Shown here: piece after piece, positions 16,298 to 24,386 of the stretch
Layout: every line of letters starts with the position of its first letter
How positions within the stretch are numbered: the stretch's first letter is position 1
Source of the DNA: Occultella gossypii
GTDB taxonomy: Bacteria > Actinomycetota > Actinomycetes > Actinomycetales > Beutenbergiaceae
Length of the DNA stretch: 64,000 nt
Direction: 5' to 3'
Assembly: GCF_019947135.1 (NCBI RefSeq)
Contig: NZ_JAGSHT010000003.1
Location: 1 to 64,000, forward strand
Notes under the pieces: generated by a model
What the model saw: the letters and a program-made list of their open reading frames with translations, nothing else
The model's database searches: none
Told to the model about the DNA's origin: nothing
Position numbers and translations under genes: made by a program

Positions 16298-17302
16298 GTG
16301 GCAGCGCCGCCGGGAGGCAGATCCACAACGATCTATGACGTCGCGAAAGCCGCAGGGGTCGCGCCGTCCACCGTCTCACGTGCCTTCTCACGACCCGGCC
16401 GGGTGAACGCCGAGACCGCCGAGCGGATCCGCGCGGTCGCGGTCGAACTCGGGTACCGGGCGAACCCGCAGGCCCGCGCGTTGTCCACCACCCGCACGTC
16501 GATGATCGCCGTGATCCTCGCGGACGTGACCAACCCGGTGTTCTTCGAGGTGGTGCGCGGCGCCGAGCTCGCCGCCTACGAGGCCGGGTACACGATGCTG
16601 CTCGCCGAGACGCAGGAGTCCGCCGAGCGGGAACGGGCCGTGCTGGAGCGGGCTCTGTCCACGGTGGACGGGATCGTGCTGACGAGTTCGCGGATGTCGG
16701 ACTCGGCGATCCGCCAGATCGCGAAGGTCAAGCCGGTGATCGTGCTGAACCGGGTGGTCACCGGGGTGCCCAGCGTGGTCACAGACAACCTGCGCGGGAT
16801 GCGCCGTGCGGCCGAGCACCTCGGCGAGCTCGGCCACGAACAGATCTGCTACCTGGCCGGCCCGGAGGCCTCCTGGGCGGACGGGATGCGGTGGCGCAGC
16901 CTGCGTGAGGCCGCGATGGAGCTTGAGCTGCGGGTCCGGCGCGTCGGCCCGTTCGCGCCGACCGTCAACGGCGGCGTCGCGGCCGCGGCGGAGTGGGGCC
17001 GCCAGCGCACCACCGCGGTCGTCGCCTACAACGACCAGATGGCCATCGGCTTCATGCGTGGCGTGCGGGCCATGGGCGGTCAGGTGCCGCGGGACGTGAG
17101 TGTGGTCGGCTTCGACAACTCCAACATGGCCGAGCTCGTCACCCCCGCGCTGACCACGGTCGCCGCGCCGTTGCACTCGCTCGGCGTGACCGCGGCCCGC
17201 AATGTGCTGGCGATCTCGCGCGGTGCCCAGACCCGAGCAACGGAGGCCGTGGTGCTGCCCACCAAGCTCGTCGTGCGGGAGTCCACGAGCGCCCCTGAGT
17301 GA
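16298..17302 (+). CDS. LacI-family transcriptional regulator of the sugar-acid genes
   Basis: DNA-binding repressor with sugar-responsive core. The N-terminal helix-turn-helix (TIYDVAKAAGVAPSTVSRAFSR) and hinge (GYRANPQARAL) are followed by a periplasmic-binding-protein-like domain (MIAVILADVTNPVFFEVVRG to VSVVGFDNSNMAELVTPALTTV). 334 residues, normal length. The start codon GTG has no clear ribosome site, consistent with leaderless initiation. It lies between the minus-strand isomerase/oxidoreductase pair and uxaC, with operator-like GGCAA/TTGCC sites on both sides, so it probably controls both arms and itself. The inducer is likely a uronate, gluconate or pathway intermediate. Confidence 0.92.
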   Translation: MAAPPGGRSTTIYDVAKAAGVAPSTVSRAFSRPGRVNAETAERIRAVAVELGYRANPQARALSTTRTSMIAVILADVTNPVFFEVVRGAELAAYEAGYTMLLAETQESAERERAVLERALSTVDGIVLTSSRMSDSAIRQIAKVKPVIVLNRVVTGVPSVVTDNLRGMRRAAEHLGELGHEQICYLAGPEASWADGMRWRSLREAAMELELRVRRVGPFAPTVNGGVAAAAEWGRQRTTAVVAYNDQMAIGFMRGVRAMGGQVPRDVSVVGFDNSNMAELVTPALTTVAAPLHSLGVTAARNVLAISRGAQTRATEAVVLPTKLVVRESTSAPE

Positions 17303-17310
17303 GCCCCTGC

Positions 17311-17335
17311 GGCAACACGTGGCAACGGGTTGCCA
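17311..17335. promoter_or_regulatory. LacI operator cluster upstream of uxaC
   Basis: TGGCAACGGGTTGCCA (17320-17335) is a perfect palindrome around a GG centre. A further GGCAAC half-site lies exactly 10 bases upstream (17311-17316 versus 17321-17326). The right half contains a TTGCCA that could serve as a -35, though the -10 is not clear. The core matches the operator in front of lacI. Confidence 0.7.
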
Positions 17336-17367
17336 GTGCGGCCGGTCCGTCCGCGAGGATGGGGGCC

Positions 17368-18786
17368 ATGTCAGCCACCGCCGCCCTTGACGTCCACCCC
17401 GACCGACTGCTCCCCGCGGACCCCTCGCTGCGGTCCGTCGCGCGCCGGCTCTACGAGTCGGTGAAGGACCTGTCGATCATCTCCCCGCACGGTCACGTGC
17501 CGCCGCAGTGGATCGCCGAGGACATCCCGTTCCGGGACCCGACCTCGTTGCTGATCACGCCCGACCACTACGTGAACCGGATGCTGCACGCGAACGGGGC
17601 GTCGCTGGCCGATCTAGGGGTCGGCCGTGGGCCGCTCTCGGACGCGGACGCCCGCGCCGCGTTCCGGATCCTCTGCACGAACTGGTCCGCCTTCCGCGGC
17701 ACTCCGGTGCGGTACTGGTTCGAGGATGAGCTCGGTCCGATCTTCGGCGTCACCGAGCGCCCGAGCGCGGCGACCGCGGACGCGATCTACGACCAGATCG
17801 CCGCGAAGATCGCGACCCCCGAGTTCCGCCCGCGGGCCCTGATGGACACGTTCGACATCGCGGTCATGGCCACCACGGACGACCCGTGCGACGACCTGTC
17901 CGCGCACGAGCAGCTGGCCCAGGACTCGTCGTTCACCCGACGGGTGGTGCCGACGTTCCGCCCGGACAAGTACCTGGACGCCGCGCTGGCCACCTGGAAC
18001 ACGGATGTGGACCGCCTCGGCGAGGTCTCCGGGATCGACACCGGCGACTACGTCGGCTACATCGCCGCACTCGAGGACCGCCGTCGGTACTTCATCGCCC
18101 ACGGTGCGGTCTCGGCCGACCATGGCGTCATCGACGCCCGCACCGACATCCTCAGCACCGAGGAGGCGACGCGGATCTTCGCCGCCGCTCGCTCCGGCTC
18201 GGTCACCGACGACGAGGCCACGGCGCTGCGCCGGCACATGATCTCGGAGATGGCCCGGATGTCCTGTGAGGACGGCCTGGTCATGACGATCCACCCGGGG
18301 GTCCGGCGCAACCACCACACGCCCACGTTCGAGACGTACGGCGCCGACGTCGGCTGCGACATCCCGATCGCGGTCGAGTACACCGACGCGCTGCGGCCGC
18401 TGCTGAACGCCTACGGCACCCACCCGAACCTGCACCTGGTGCTGTTCACCATCGACGAGACCGTCTACTCGCGCGAGATCGCGCCGCTGGCCGGGTTCTA
18501 CCCGTCCGTGTACGTGGGCGTGCCGTGGTGGTTCATCGACGCCCCGGAGGCGATCCAGCGGTTCCGCGCGGCCGTGACCGAGACCGCCGGGTTCGCCCGC
18601 ACGTCCGGCTTCATCGACGACACCCGCGCGTTCTGCTCCATCCCGGCCCGCCACGACATGAGCCGCCGCCTCGACGCCGGGTACATCGCGAAGTTGGTCG
18701 TCGAGCACCGGCTGCCCGAGGATGAGGCGTTCGAGGCCATCACCGACCTGGTGGCGAACAACCCGCGAAAGGTGTTCAAGCTGTGA
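17368..18786 (+). CDS. uxaC: Glucuronate (uronate) isomerase
   Basis: Isomerises D-glucuronate to D-fructuronate, or D-galacturonate to D-tagaturonate, the first step of bacterial hexuronate degradation. Family hallmarks include ISPHGHVPPQW with the metal-binding HGH, TPDHYVNRML, and the C-terminal RHDMSRRLDAGYIAKLV with NNPRKVF at the end. The ATG at 17368 is chosen because GAGGA lies 8 bases upstream and it gives 472 residues, the usual size; an upstream ATG at 17359 is less well placed. It opens a plus-strand operon with overlapping (GTGA) entry into the dehydrogenase gene. Confidence 0.95.
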   Translation: MSATAALDVHPDRLLPADPSLRSVARRLYESVKDLSIISPHGHVPPQWIAEDIPFRDPTSLLITPDHYVNRMLHANGASLADLGVGRGPLSDADARAAFRILCTNWSAFRGTPVRYWFEDELGPIFGVTERPSAATADAIYDQIAAKIATPEFRPRALMDTFDIAVMATTDDPCDDLSAHEQLAQDSSFTRRVVPTFRPDKYLDAALATWNTDVDRLGEVSGIDTGDYVGYIAALEDRRRYFIAHGAVSADHGVIDARTDILSTEEATRIFAAARSGSVTDDEATALRRHMISEMARMSCEDGLVMTIHPGVRRNHHTPTFETYGADVGCDIPIAVEYTDALRPLLNAYGTHPNLHLVLFTIDETVYSREIAPLAGFYPSVYVGVPWWFIDAPEAIQRFRAAVTETAGFARTSGFIDDTRAFCSIPARHDMSRRLDAGYIAKLVVEHRLPEDEAFEAITDLVANNPRKVFKL

Positions 18787-20165
18787 CTGCGACCCCTCGG
18801 CTGTCCCGATCCCTGCCCGATACGCCGGCCGCCGCGCCGGTGCGCATCGTGCACCTGGGAGTGGGCAACTTCCACCGCGCGCACCAGGCCTGGTACACCC
18901 ACCACGCCCCGGACGCCTCCGAGTGGGGGATCGCGGCCTTCACCGGTCGCCGCCCCGATCAGGCGGAGGCGCTCAGCCCGCAGGACGGCCTGTACACGCT
19001 CGTCGTGCGTGGCCCCGAGGGCGACTCCTACGAACTGATCGGGTCGCTGTCCGCCGTGCACGCCGCGTCCGAGCAGGACGCCTACCTCGGCTACCTGGCC
19101 GACCCTGCGCTGGCCATCGTCACGATGACGGTCACCGAGCACGGCTACGTGCGCGGCGAGGGCGACCACCTCGACGCCCGGCGCCCCGAGGTGCTCACCG
19201 ACGTCTCGGCGCTGCGCGAGGACCCGCGCTCGCCCGTGGCCACGATGCCGGCCAAGCTGGTCGCCGGGCTGCTCGCCCGCCGGGCCGCCGGCGCCGGTCC
19301 GCTGACCATCCTGTCCTGCGACAACCTGCCCGAGAACGGTTCGGTCACCCGCACCCTGGTCACCGAGCTCGCCGCGCTGGTCGACGAGTCACTGGTGGAC
19401 TGGACCGAGGCGAACGTCGACTTCGCCACGTCCATGGTGGACCGGATCACCCCGGCCACCACCGCCGACGACCGCGCGCATGTGGCTGCCGAGCGTGGCT
19501 ATGACGACGCGTCCCCGGTCCCGACCGAGCCCTTCAGCGAGTGGGTCATCTCGGGAGCGTTCCCGGCCGGCCGGCCCCGCTGGGAGGACGCCGGCGCGAA
19601 GGTCGTCGACGACGTCGCCCCGCACGAGCGGCGCAAGCTCTGGCTGCTCAACGGCTCGCACTCCCAGCTCGCCTACGTGGGCAGCGTGCGCGGACACACC
19701 ACCATCGACCAGGCCATCGCGGACCCCAGGTGCCTGGCCTGGGTCGAGCAGTTCTGGGACGAGGCGCAGGCCAACCTCGGTCTGCCGGACGAGGACGTGA
19801 GCGCCTACCGCGCCGCCCTGCTGGACCGGTACCGCAACGAGCGGGTACGGCACCTGCTCGCCCAGATCGCCAGCGACGGCTCTCAGAAGCTGCCCGTGCG
19901 CACCCTGCCCACCCTGAACGCCGAGCGGGCCGCCGGGCGGGTCCCGGTCGGTGCGGCCACCACCCTCGCCGGGTGGGTGCTGCACCTGCGCGGCGTCGGT
20001 GCCCCGGTCAAGGACCCCGGCGCCGGCCCGGCACAGGAGGCCGCGAACGCCGGCGACCTGGCCGACGTCGTGCCCGCGGTGCTGAACACCCTCCAGGCGG
20101 ACCTGGGATCGGACGCGGACCTGGTCGCGGCCGTCGTCGCCCAGGCTGCGGCGATCCAGGAGTAG
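18783..20165 (+). CDS. uxuB: Mannitol dehydrogenase family protein, probable D-fructuronate reductase
   Basis: NAD(H)-dependent long-chain polyol dehydrogenase; directly downstream of uxaC the most likely role is reduction of fructuronate to mannonate. The N-terminus VRIVHLGVGNFHRAHQAWYTH is the family nucleotide-binding signature, and ILSCDNLPENG and KLWLLNGSHSQLAYVG mark the catalytic region with the conserved Lys and Asn-Gly-x-His. The GTG start overlaps the uxaC stop by 4 bases. Tagaturonate reduction or a plain mannitol/arabitol activity cannot be excluded from sequence alone. No mannonate or altronate dehydratase lies nearby. Confidence 0.82.
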   Translation: MTATPRLSRSLPDTPAAAPVRIVHLGVGNFHRAHQAWYTHHAPDASEWGIAAFTGRRPDQAEALSPQDGLYTLVVRGPEGDSYELIGSLSAVHAASEQDAYLGYLADPALAIVTMTVTEHGYVRGEGDHLDARRPEVLTDVSALREDPRSPVATMPAKLVAGLLARRAAGAGPLTILSCDNLPENGSVTRTLVTELAALVDESLVDWTEANVDFATSMVDRITPATTADDRAHVAAERGYDDASPVPTEPFSEWVISGAFPAGRPRWEDAGAKVVDDVAPHERRKLWLLNGSHSQLAYVGSVRGHTTIDQAIADPRCLAWVEQFWDEAQANLGLPDEDVSAYRAALLDRYRNERVRHLLAQIASDGSQKLPVRTLPTLNAERAAGRVPVGAATTLAGWVLHLRGVGAPVKDPGAGPAQEAANAGDLADVVPAVLNTLQADLGSDADLVAAVVAQAAAIQE

Positions 20166-20170
20166 ACACG

Positions 20171-21733
20171 ATGGTGGGCGCTCTCCCGGTGCTGATCGGC
20201 CTCGACGTCGGTACCACGGCCGCGAAGGTGGCCGCCTTCGAGGTGGCCGACGCGGCCGGGGAGGGCCGCTCCACCACCGCCGTCGGGGCCTCGGTCGCGG
20301 AGGCGCAGCGCGAATACCCGCTCGAGCAGCCCCACCCGGGCTGGCAGGTGCAGGACCCGGCCGCGATCCTCACCGGGATCGACGCGGCGCTCGCCGACGT
20401 CGTCGCCCAGCTGGGCGAGCGCCGGATCCTCGGCCTGTCGGTGTCCACCGCGATGCACGGACTCATCGGCCTCGGCGCCGACGGAGTGCCGCTCACCCCG
20501 CTGATCACGTGGGCGGACGCGCGCTCGGCCGCGCAGGCCCGCGAACTGCGTGCGGCCGGCCGCGGCGCGGAACTGCTCCGGCTGACCGGCACACCGGTCC
20601 ACCCGATGAGCCCGCTGGTCAAGCTCATCTGGTTCGGCCGGCACGAGCCGGATCTGGCCGCGCGGGTGCGCCGGTGGATCGGCCTGAAGGACCTGGTCCT
20701 CGCCCACCTGACCGGACGCCTGGTCACCGAGCTGTCCAGCGCCTCGGCCACCGGGCTGCTCGACGTCCACACCCGCACCTGGTCCCCGCAGGCCCTCGAC
20801 CTGGCCGGGATCAGCACCGACCAGCTCCCCGAGGTGCTGCCCACCACCGCCACCCTGCCCCTGACCGCCGACGTCGCGGACGCGACGGGCCTGACCGCCG
20901 GGCTGCCCGTGGCCGTCGGCGCGGCGGACGGCCCGCTCGGCAACCTGGGCACCGGCGCGATCACGCCCGGGATCGCCGGCCTGTCGCTGGGCACCAGCGG
21001 CGCGGTGCGGATGGCCGTGACCGGTCCGGTCACCGACGACGCCGGCCGGCTGTTCTGCTACGCCCTCACCGAGGAGCTGTGGGTCCTCGGCGGCGCCGTC
21101 AGCAACGGCGGCATCACACTGCGCTGGGCGGGGGAGACGTTCACGCCGGACCTGCTCACGCACGGCCACGCCGACACCGAGCTCCTCGCCCTCGCGACCC
21201 AGGTCCCGCCCGGTGCGGACGGACTCGTGATGCTCCCATACGTGCTCTCCGAGCGGGCGCCGCTGTGGGACCCGGACCTGACCGGCGCGTTCCTCGGGGT
21301 GCGCCACCACCACGGCCGGGCCCACTTCCTGCGGGCCGCGGTCGAGGGCGTCTGCCTGCAGGTCGCCACCATCGTGGACCTGCTGGACGCAGTGGCTCCC
21401 GTGCAGGCGGTACGTGCCACCGGGGGACCGTTCCGGGCCCAGCTGTGGCGCGAGGTCATGGCCGCCACGATCGGTCGCCCGTTCGCGATCGCCTCGGACG
21501 CCGGCGGCACCGCCCTCGGCGCCGCAGCACTCGGCTGGTACGCCCTCGACGGCGCCGCCGACCTGGCCACCGCGCTGCGGGCGGTCGGTGGTCCCGGGCC
21601 GGACGACGGCGGCACGCAGGTCCCCGTGTCCGCCGAGGTGGTCGCGGGCTACGACGCGCGCCGCGAGCGCCTGCCGGCGCTGATCCGATCGCTGGCCGAG
21701 GTGGCCGACGTCTTCGAGGCCGCCCGCCACTGA
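20171..21733 (+). CDS. FGGY-family carbohydrate kinase, gluconokinase-like
   Basis: ATP-dependent sugar or sugar-acid kinase. The N-terminal phosphate-binding GLDVGTTAAKVAAF, the STAMHGLIGLGADG and ITWADARSAAQ segments, and the C-terminal SLGTSGAVRM, LPYVLSERAPLWDPDL and RATGGPFRAQLWREV fit the Bacillus GntK-type gluconokinases better than xylulokinases. 520 residues from the ATG at 20171, which is 5 bases after the previous stop. If it is a gluconokinase, its product is the substrate of the Gnd encoded at 12.6 kb. Phosphorylation of 2-keto-3-deoxygluconate is an alternative, although that step normally uses a PfkB-family enzyme. It ends the operon. Confidence 0.8.
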   Translation: MVGALPVLIGLDVGTTAAKVAAFEVADAAGEGRSTTAVGASVAEAQREYPLEQPHPGWQVQDPAAILTGIDAALADVVAQLGERRILGLSVSTAMHGLIGLGADGVPLTPLITWADARSAAQARELRAAGRGAELLRLTGTPVHPMSPLVKLIWFGRHEPDLAARVRRWIGLKDLVLAHLTGRLVTELSSASATGLLDVHTRTWSPQALDLAGISTDQLPEVLPTTATLPLTADVADATGLTAGLPVAVGAADGPLGNLGTGAITPGIAGLSLGTSGAVRMAVTGPVTDDAGRLFCYALTEELWVLGGAVSNGGITLRWAGETFTPDLLTHGHADTELLALATQVPPGADGLVMLPYVLSERAPLWDPDLTGAFLGVRHHHGRAHFLRAAVEGVCLQVATIVDLLDAVAPVQAVRATGGPFRAQLWREVMAATIGRPFAIASDAGGTALGAAALGWYALDGAADLATALRAVGGPGPDDGGTQVPVSAEVVAGYDARRERLPALIRSLAEVADVFEAARH

Positions 21734-21786
21734 CCGACCGACCGGCGGGCCGACCGACCGACCGACGGGCCGACCGCCCGACGTCG

Positions 21787-21850
21787 CGCTCGAACGCGAG
21801 GTCGTTGTCCTCTCTCGGCGGGTCGGAGCCAACAACCTCGCGTTCGAGCG
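21787..21850. repeat. Long inverted repeat with 21-base arms after the uronate operon
   Basis: Arms 21787-21807 and 21830-21850 are reverse complements with one mismatch, separated by 22 bases. Each arm itself contains a small CTCG/CGAG palindrome, so a branched structure is possible. A low-complexity tract of GACC-type repeats (about 21732-21782) precedes it. The element could be the operon terminator or a REP/MITE-like sequence; no U-tract or coding region accompanies it. The rest of the 272-base gap holds the promoter of the next operon. Confidence 0.65.
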
Positions 21851-21954
21851 GCGAGCCGACCGACGGAGCCGGCCCTGCGCCGTCGACGGCAGTTCGTGAC
21901 GCACGCCACGACCGGGGCGAGCGATCCGCCGGGAATACCTGACGCCGTCGGGCG

Positions 21955-21984
21955 TTGACACCCTTAGGATCATGCAAACGCATG
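21955..21984 (+). promoter_or_regulatory. Promoter region with MarR-type palindrome before the flavin oxidoreductase operon
   Basis: TTGACA (21955-21960) and TAGGAT (21965-21970) are promoter-like hexamers but not correctly spaced with each other; either may belong to a promoter with a weak partner. The palindrome CATGC-AAAC-GCATG (21971-21984) overlaps the predicted transcription start and is the natural candidate for binding by the MarR protein encoded second in the operon. A strong ribosome site GAGGAGGAG (21992-22000) precedes the ATG at 22006. Confidence 0.5.
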
Positions 21985-22005
21985 AAGATTTGAGGAGGAG
22001 TTCAG

Positions 22006-23142
22006 ATGCAGTTCGGGATCTTCACCGTCGGGGACGTCACCACGGATCCGACCACGGGCCGCACGCCCACCGAGGGCGAGCGGATCAAGGCGATCCTGAC
22101 GATCGCCAAGCACGCCGAGGATGTCGGCCTGGACGTGTTCGCGACGGGTGAGCACCACAACCCGCCGTTCATCCCCTCCTCCCCGACCACGATGCTCGGC
22201 TACATCGCCGCGCAGACGTCGAAGATCATCCTGTCCACCTCGACGACGCTGATCACCACGAGCGACCCGGTGAAGATCGCCGAGGACTTCGCGATGCTGC
22301 AGCACGTCTCCGACGGTCGCACCGACGTGATGCTCGGCCGCGGCAACACCGGCCCGGTGTACCCCTGGTTCGGCAAGGACATCCGCCAGGCGATCCCGCT
22401 GACCGTGGAGAACTACCAGCTCCTGCGCCAGCTGTGGGACTCCGAGGTCGTGGACTGGGAGGGCCGGTTCCGCACCCCGCTGCAGGGCTTCACGTCCACC
22501 CCGCGTCCGCTCGACGGCGTAGCGCCGTTCGTGTGGCACGGCTCGATCCGCTCCCCGCAGGTGGCCGAGCTCGCCGCGTTCTACGGCGACGGCTTCTTCG
22601 CGAACAACATCTTCTGGCCCAAGGAGCACTTCAAGCAGCTGATCGGCCTGTACCGCCAGCGCTTCGAGCACTACGGGCACGGCACCGCCGACCAGGCGAT
22701 CGTCGGCCTCGGCGGGCAGGTGTTCATGCGCAAGAACTCCCAGGACGCGGTCCGTGAGTTCCGGCCGTACTTCGACAACGCGCCCGTCTACGGCGGTGGC
22801 CCCTCGCTCGAGGAGTTCACCGACGCGACCCCGCTGACCGTCGGCAGCCCGCAGGAGGTCATCGACTCCACCCTTGCCTTCCGGGACTCCTTCGGCGACT
22901 ACCAGCGCCAGCTGTTCCTGATGGACCACGCCGGTCTACCGCTGAAGACCGTGCTCGAGCAGCTCGACCTGCTCGGCGGCGAGGTGGTGCCGGTGCTGCG
23001 TGCCGAGTTCGCGAAGAACCGGCCGGCGCACGTACCGGACGGTCCCACGCACGCCGCGCTCGTCGCCGCCAAGGGCGCCGAGGTCGACCTCACCCCGCGC
23101 GAGGTCGTCAAGGACACCGTCACCGGACGCACCGCATCATGA
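22006..23142 (+). CDS. LLM-class flavin-dependent oxidoreductase
   Basis: Luciferase-like monooxygenase of unknown substrate, expected to use reduced FMN supplied by a partner reductase. The TIM-barrel signature is clear: MQFGIFTVGD at the start, DVFATGEHHNPPFIPSSPTTML, then EDFAMLQHVSDGRTDVMLGRG, the usual flavin-site region. 378 residues, typical for the CE1758-like group that co-occurs with a CE1759-type FMN reductase, which is present two genes downstream. The stop overlaps the next start (ATGA). Confidence 0.9.
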   Translation: MQFGIFTVGDVTTDPTTGRTPTEGERIKAILTIAKHAEDVGLDVFATGEHHNPPFIPSSPTTMLGYIAAQTSKIILSTSTTLITTSDPVKIAEDFAMLQHVSDGRTDVMLGRGNTGPVYPWFGKDIRQAIPLTVENYQLLRQLWDSEVVDWEGRFRTPLQGFTSTPRPLDGVAPFVWHGSIRSPQVAELAAFYGDGFFANNIFWPKEHFKQLIGLYRQRFEHYGHGTADQAIVGLGGQVFMRKNSQDAVREFRPYFDNAPVYGGGPSLEEFTDATPLTVGSPQEVIDSTLAFRDSFGDYQRQLFLMDHAGLPLKTVLEQLDLLGGEVVPVLRAEFAKNRPAHVPDGPTHAALVAAKGAEVDLTPREVVKDTVTGRTAS

Positions 23143-23627
23143 CCACCAGGACGGCCGCGCTGGCCTGGGAGGCGCTGTTCCGGACGCAGGTCACGCTGAT
23201 GCGGCGCTTCGAGGCCGCCCGTGACTTCGAACCGCTCAGCTCGCGTGAGTACGACGTGCTGTTCAACCTCTCCCGGATGCCCGACGGCGCGGCTCGGCTT
23301 CGCGACCTGAACGCCCAGTTGCTCATCTCGCAGCCGAGTCTGTCCCGCATGGTCGATCGCCTCGCCGGCGCCGGGCTGGTCGCCCGGCGCGAGGCCGACG
23401 ACGACGGCCGCGGCGTGGTCGTCGCGCTCACGCCGGCCGGCGCCGAGCTGCAGAAGCAGATCGGTCGGCGGCACGTGCGGCACATCGGCGCACTCGTCGA
23501 CAACGGTCTGGACGAGGCCGACCAGGCCGCCCTGGCCCGGATCTGCGAGAAGCTGCAGGCCGCCGTCACCGACGCTCCCACCCCCACGAACCGGATCCGC
23601 ACCAGAACGGAGACCCCGAGCTCATGA
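23139..23627 (+). CDS. MarR-family transcriptional regulator
   Basis: Winged-helix regulator of 162 residues. The core LSSREYDVLFNLSRMPDGAARLRDLNAQLLISQPSLSRMVDRL covers the recognition helix region, followed by the wing RREADDDGRGVVVALT. It is coupled by ATGA overlaps on both sides to the LLM oxidoreductase and FMN reductase genes, so it most likely autoregulates this operon through the palindrome at 21971-21984. The ligand may be a phenolic or oxidant, as in many MarR systems, but nothing in the sequence specifies it. Confidence 0.92.
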   Translation: MTTRTAALAWEALFRTQVTLMRRFEAARDFEPLSSREYDVLFNLSRMPDGAARLRDLNAQLLISQPSLSRMVDRLAGAGLVARREADDDGRGVVVALTPAGAELQKQIGRRHVRHIGALVDNGLDEADQAALARICEKLQAAVTDAPTPTNRIRTRTETPSS

Positions 23628-24199
23628 CCGAGCCCCTGAAGATCGTCGCCCTCAGCGGCGGCGTCGGCTTTCCCTCGACCACCCGCACCCTCACCGACGA
23701 CCTGCTCTCCGCCGTCGCCGAGTCCGCGACCGCAGCCGGCGCGGAGGTGAGCCTGCGCACCGTCGAGGCGCGCGAGCATGCTGCGGACGTCGCGAACGCG
23801 ACCGTGCTCGGGCTTCCGAGCCCCGCGCTCGACGCGGCCCTGCACGCGGTCGAGGGCGCGGACCTGCTGATCGCGGCGAGCCCGGTGTTCCGTGGCTCCT
23901 ACGCGGGCATCTTCAAGGCCTTCATGGACCTCGTGGACCCGGTGGCGATGCGCGGCAAGACCGTGCTCCTTGGCGCCACCGGCGGCTCGTCACGGCACCA
24001 GCTCGCCATCGACCAGGCGATGCGGCCGCTGTTCGCCTACTTCGGCGCACTGATCGCACCGACGGCGGTCTACGCCTCCGCGGACGACTTCGGCGTCGCG
24101 GGGCGGGCCACGCCGATCCTGGCCGAACGGCTCAGCCGGGCCGGGGACGAGGCGCTCCGGCTCACCGTCGCCACCGCACGGGCCCGCGCGGGGGCCTGA
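23624..24199 (+). CDS. NAD(P)H-dependent FMN reductase (CE1759-like)
   Basis: Flavodoxin-fold reductase supplying FMNH2, most likely to the LLM oxidoreductase at the head of the same operon. Recognisable parts are IVALSGGVGFPSTTRTLTDDLL (phosphate loop for FMN), ADLLIAASPVFRGSYAGIFKAFMDLVD and KTVLLGATGGSSRHQLAIDQAMRPLFAYF. 191 residues. The start ATG overlaps the MarR stop. The gene ends 148 bases before the leuS leader peptide, with no clear terminator seen between. Confidence 0.88.
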   Translation: MTEPLKIVALSGGVGFPSTTRTLTDDLLSAVAESATAAGAEVSLRTVEAREHAADVANATVLGLPSPALDAALHAVEGADLLIAASPVFRGSYAGIFKAFMDLVDPVAMRGKTVLLGATGGSSRHQLAIDQAMRPLFAYFGALIAPTAVYASADDFGVAGRATPILAERLSRAGDEALRLTVATARARAGA

Positions 24200-24347
24200 C
24201 CCCGACTGGTCCGGAGAGCACTGCCGGGATTCGCCCGTGCTGACCACGAAGCGGAGCAGGGCCGCGCAAGCGGAGCTCGCCAGGACATGGTCCCGGCCCG
24301 CGAAAAGCGGCAGGGGCGACGAGGTCGGCCTGCGGTAGGCTGATGGG

Positions 24348-24386
24348 ATGTTCTCCACGGAGTTGTTGCTTACCCAGCCGCGCTGA
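24348..24386 (+). CDS. leuS leader peptide with three consecutive Leu codons
   Basis: A 12-residue [15 protein letters not shown], starts at ATG 24348 and stops at TGA 24384-24386. The three adjacent leucine codons are TTG, TTG and CTT, which are uncommon in this GC-rich genome where CTG/CTC prevail. A TAGGCT at 24336-24341 is positioned as a -10 whose start point would fall at or near the ATG. The peptide precedes leuS by 127 bases and is followed by pairing segments that fit ribosome-mediated attenuation: leucine or charged tRNA-Leu shortage would stall the ribosome here. Confidence 0.72.
   Translation: MFSTELLLTQPR

Noticed and set aside
21955-21983. Standard -35/-10 promoter using TTGACA and a hexamer 17 bases on
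   Set aside because: The hexamer at the right spacing (ACGCAT) is not -10-like, so the exact promoter is left open.
24200-24347. T-box riboswitch upstream of leuS
   Set aside because: No T-box consensus or specifier-loop arrangement was seen; the leader ORF with Leu codons explains the region better.
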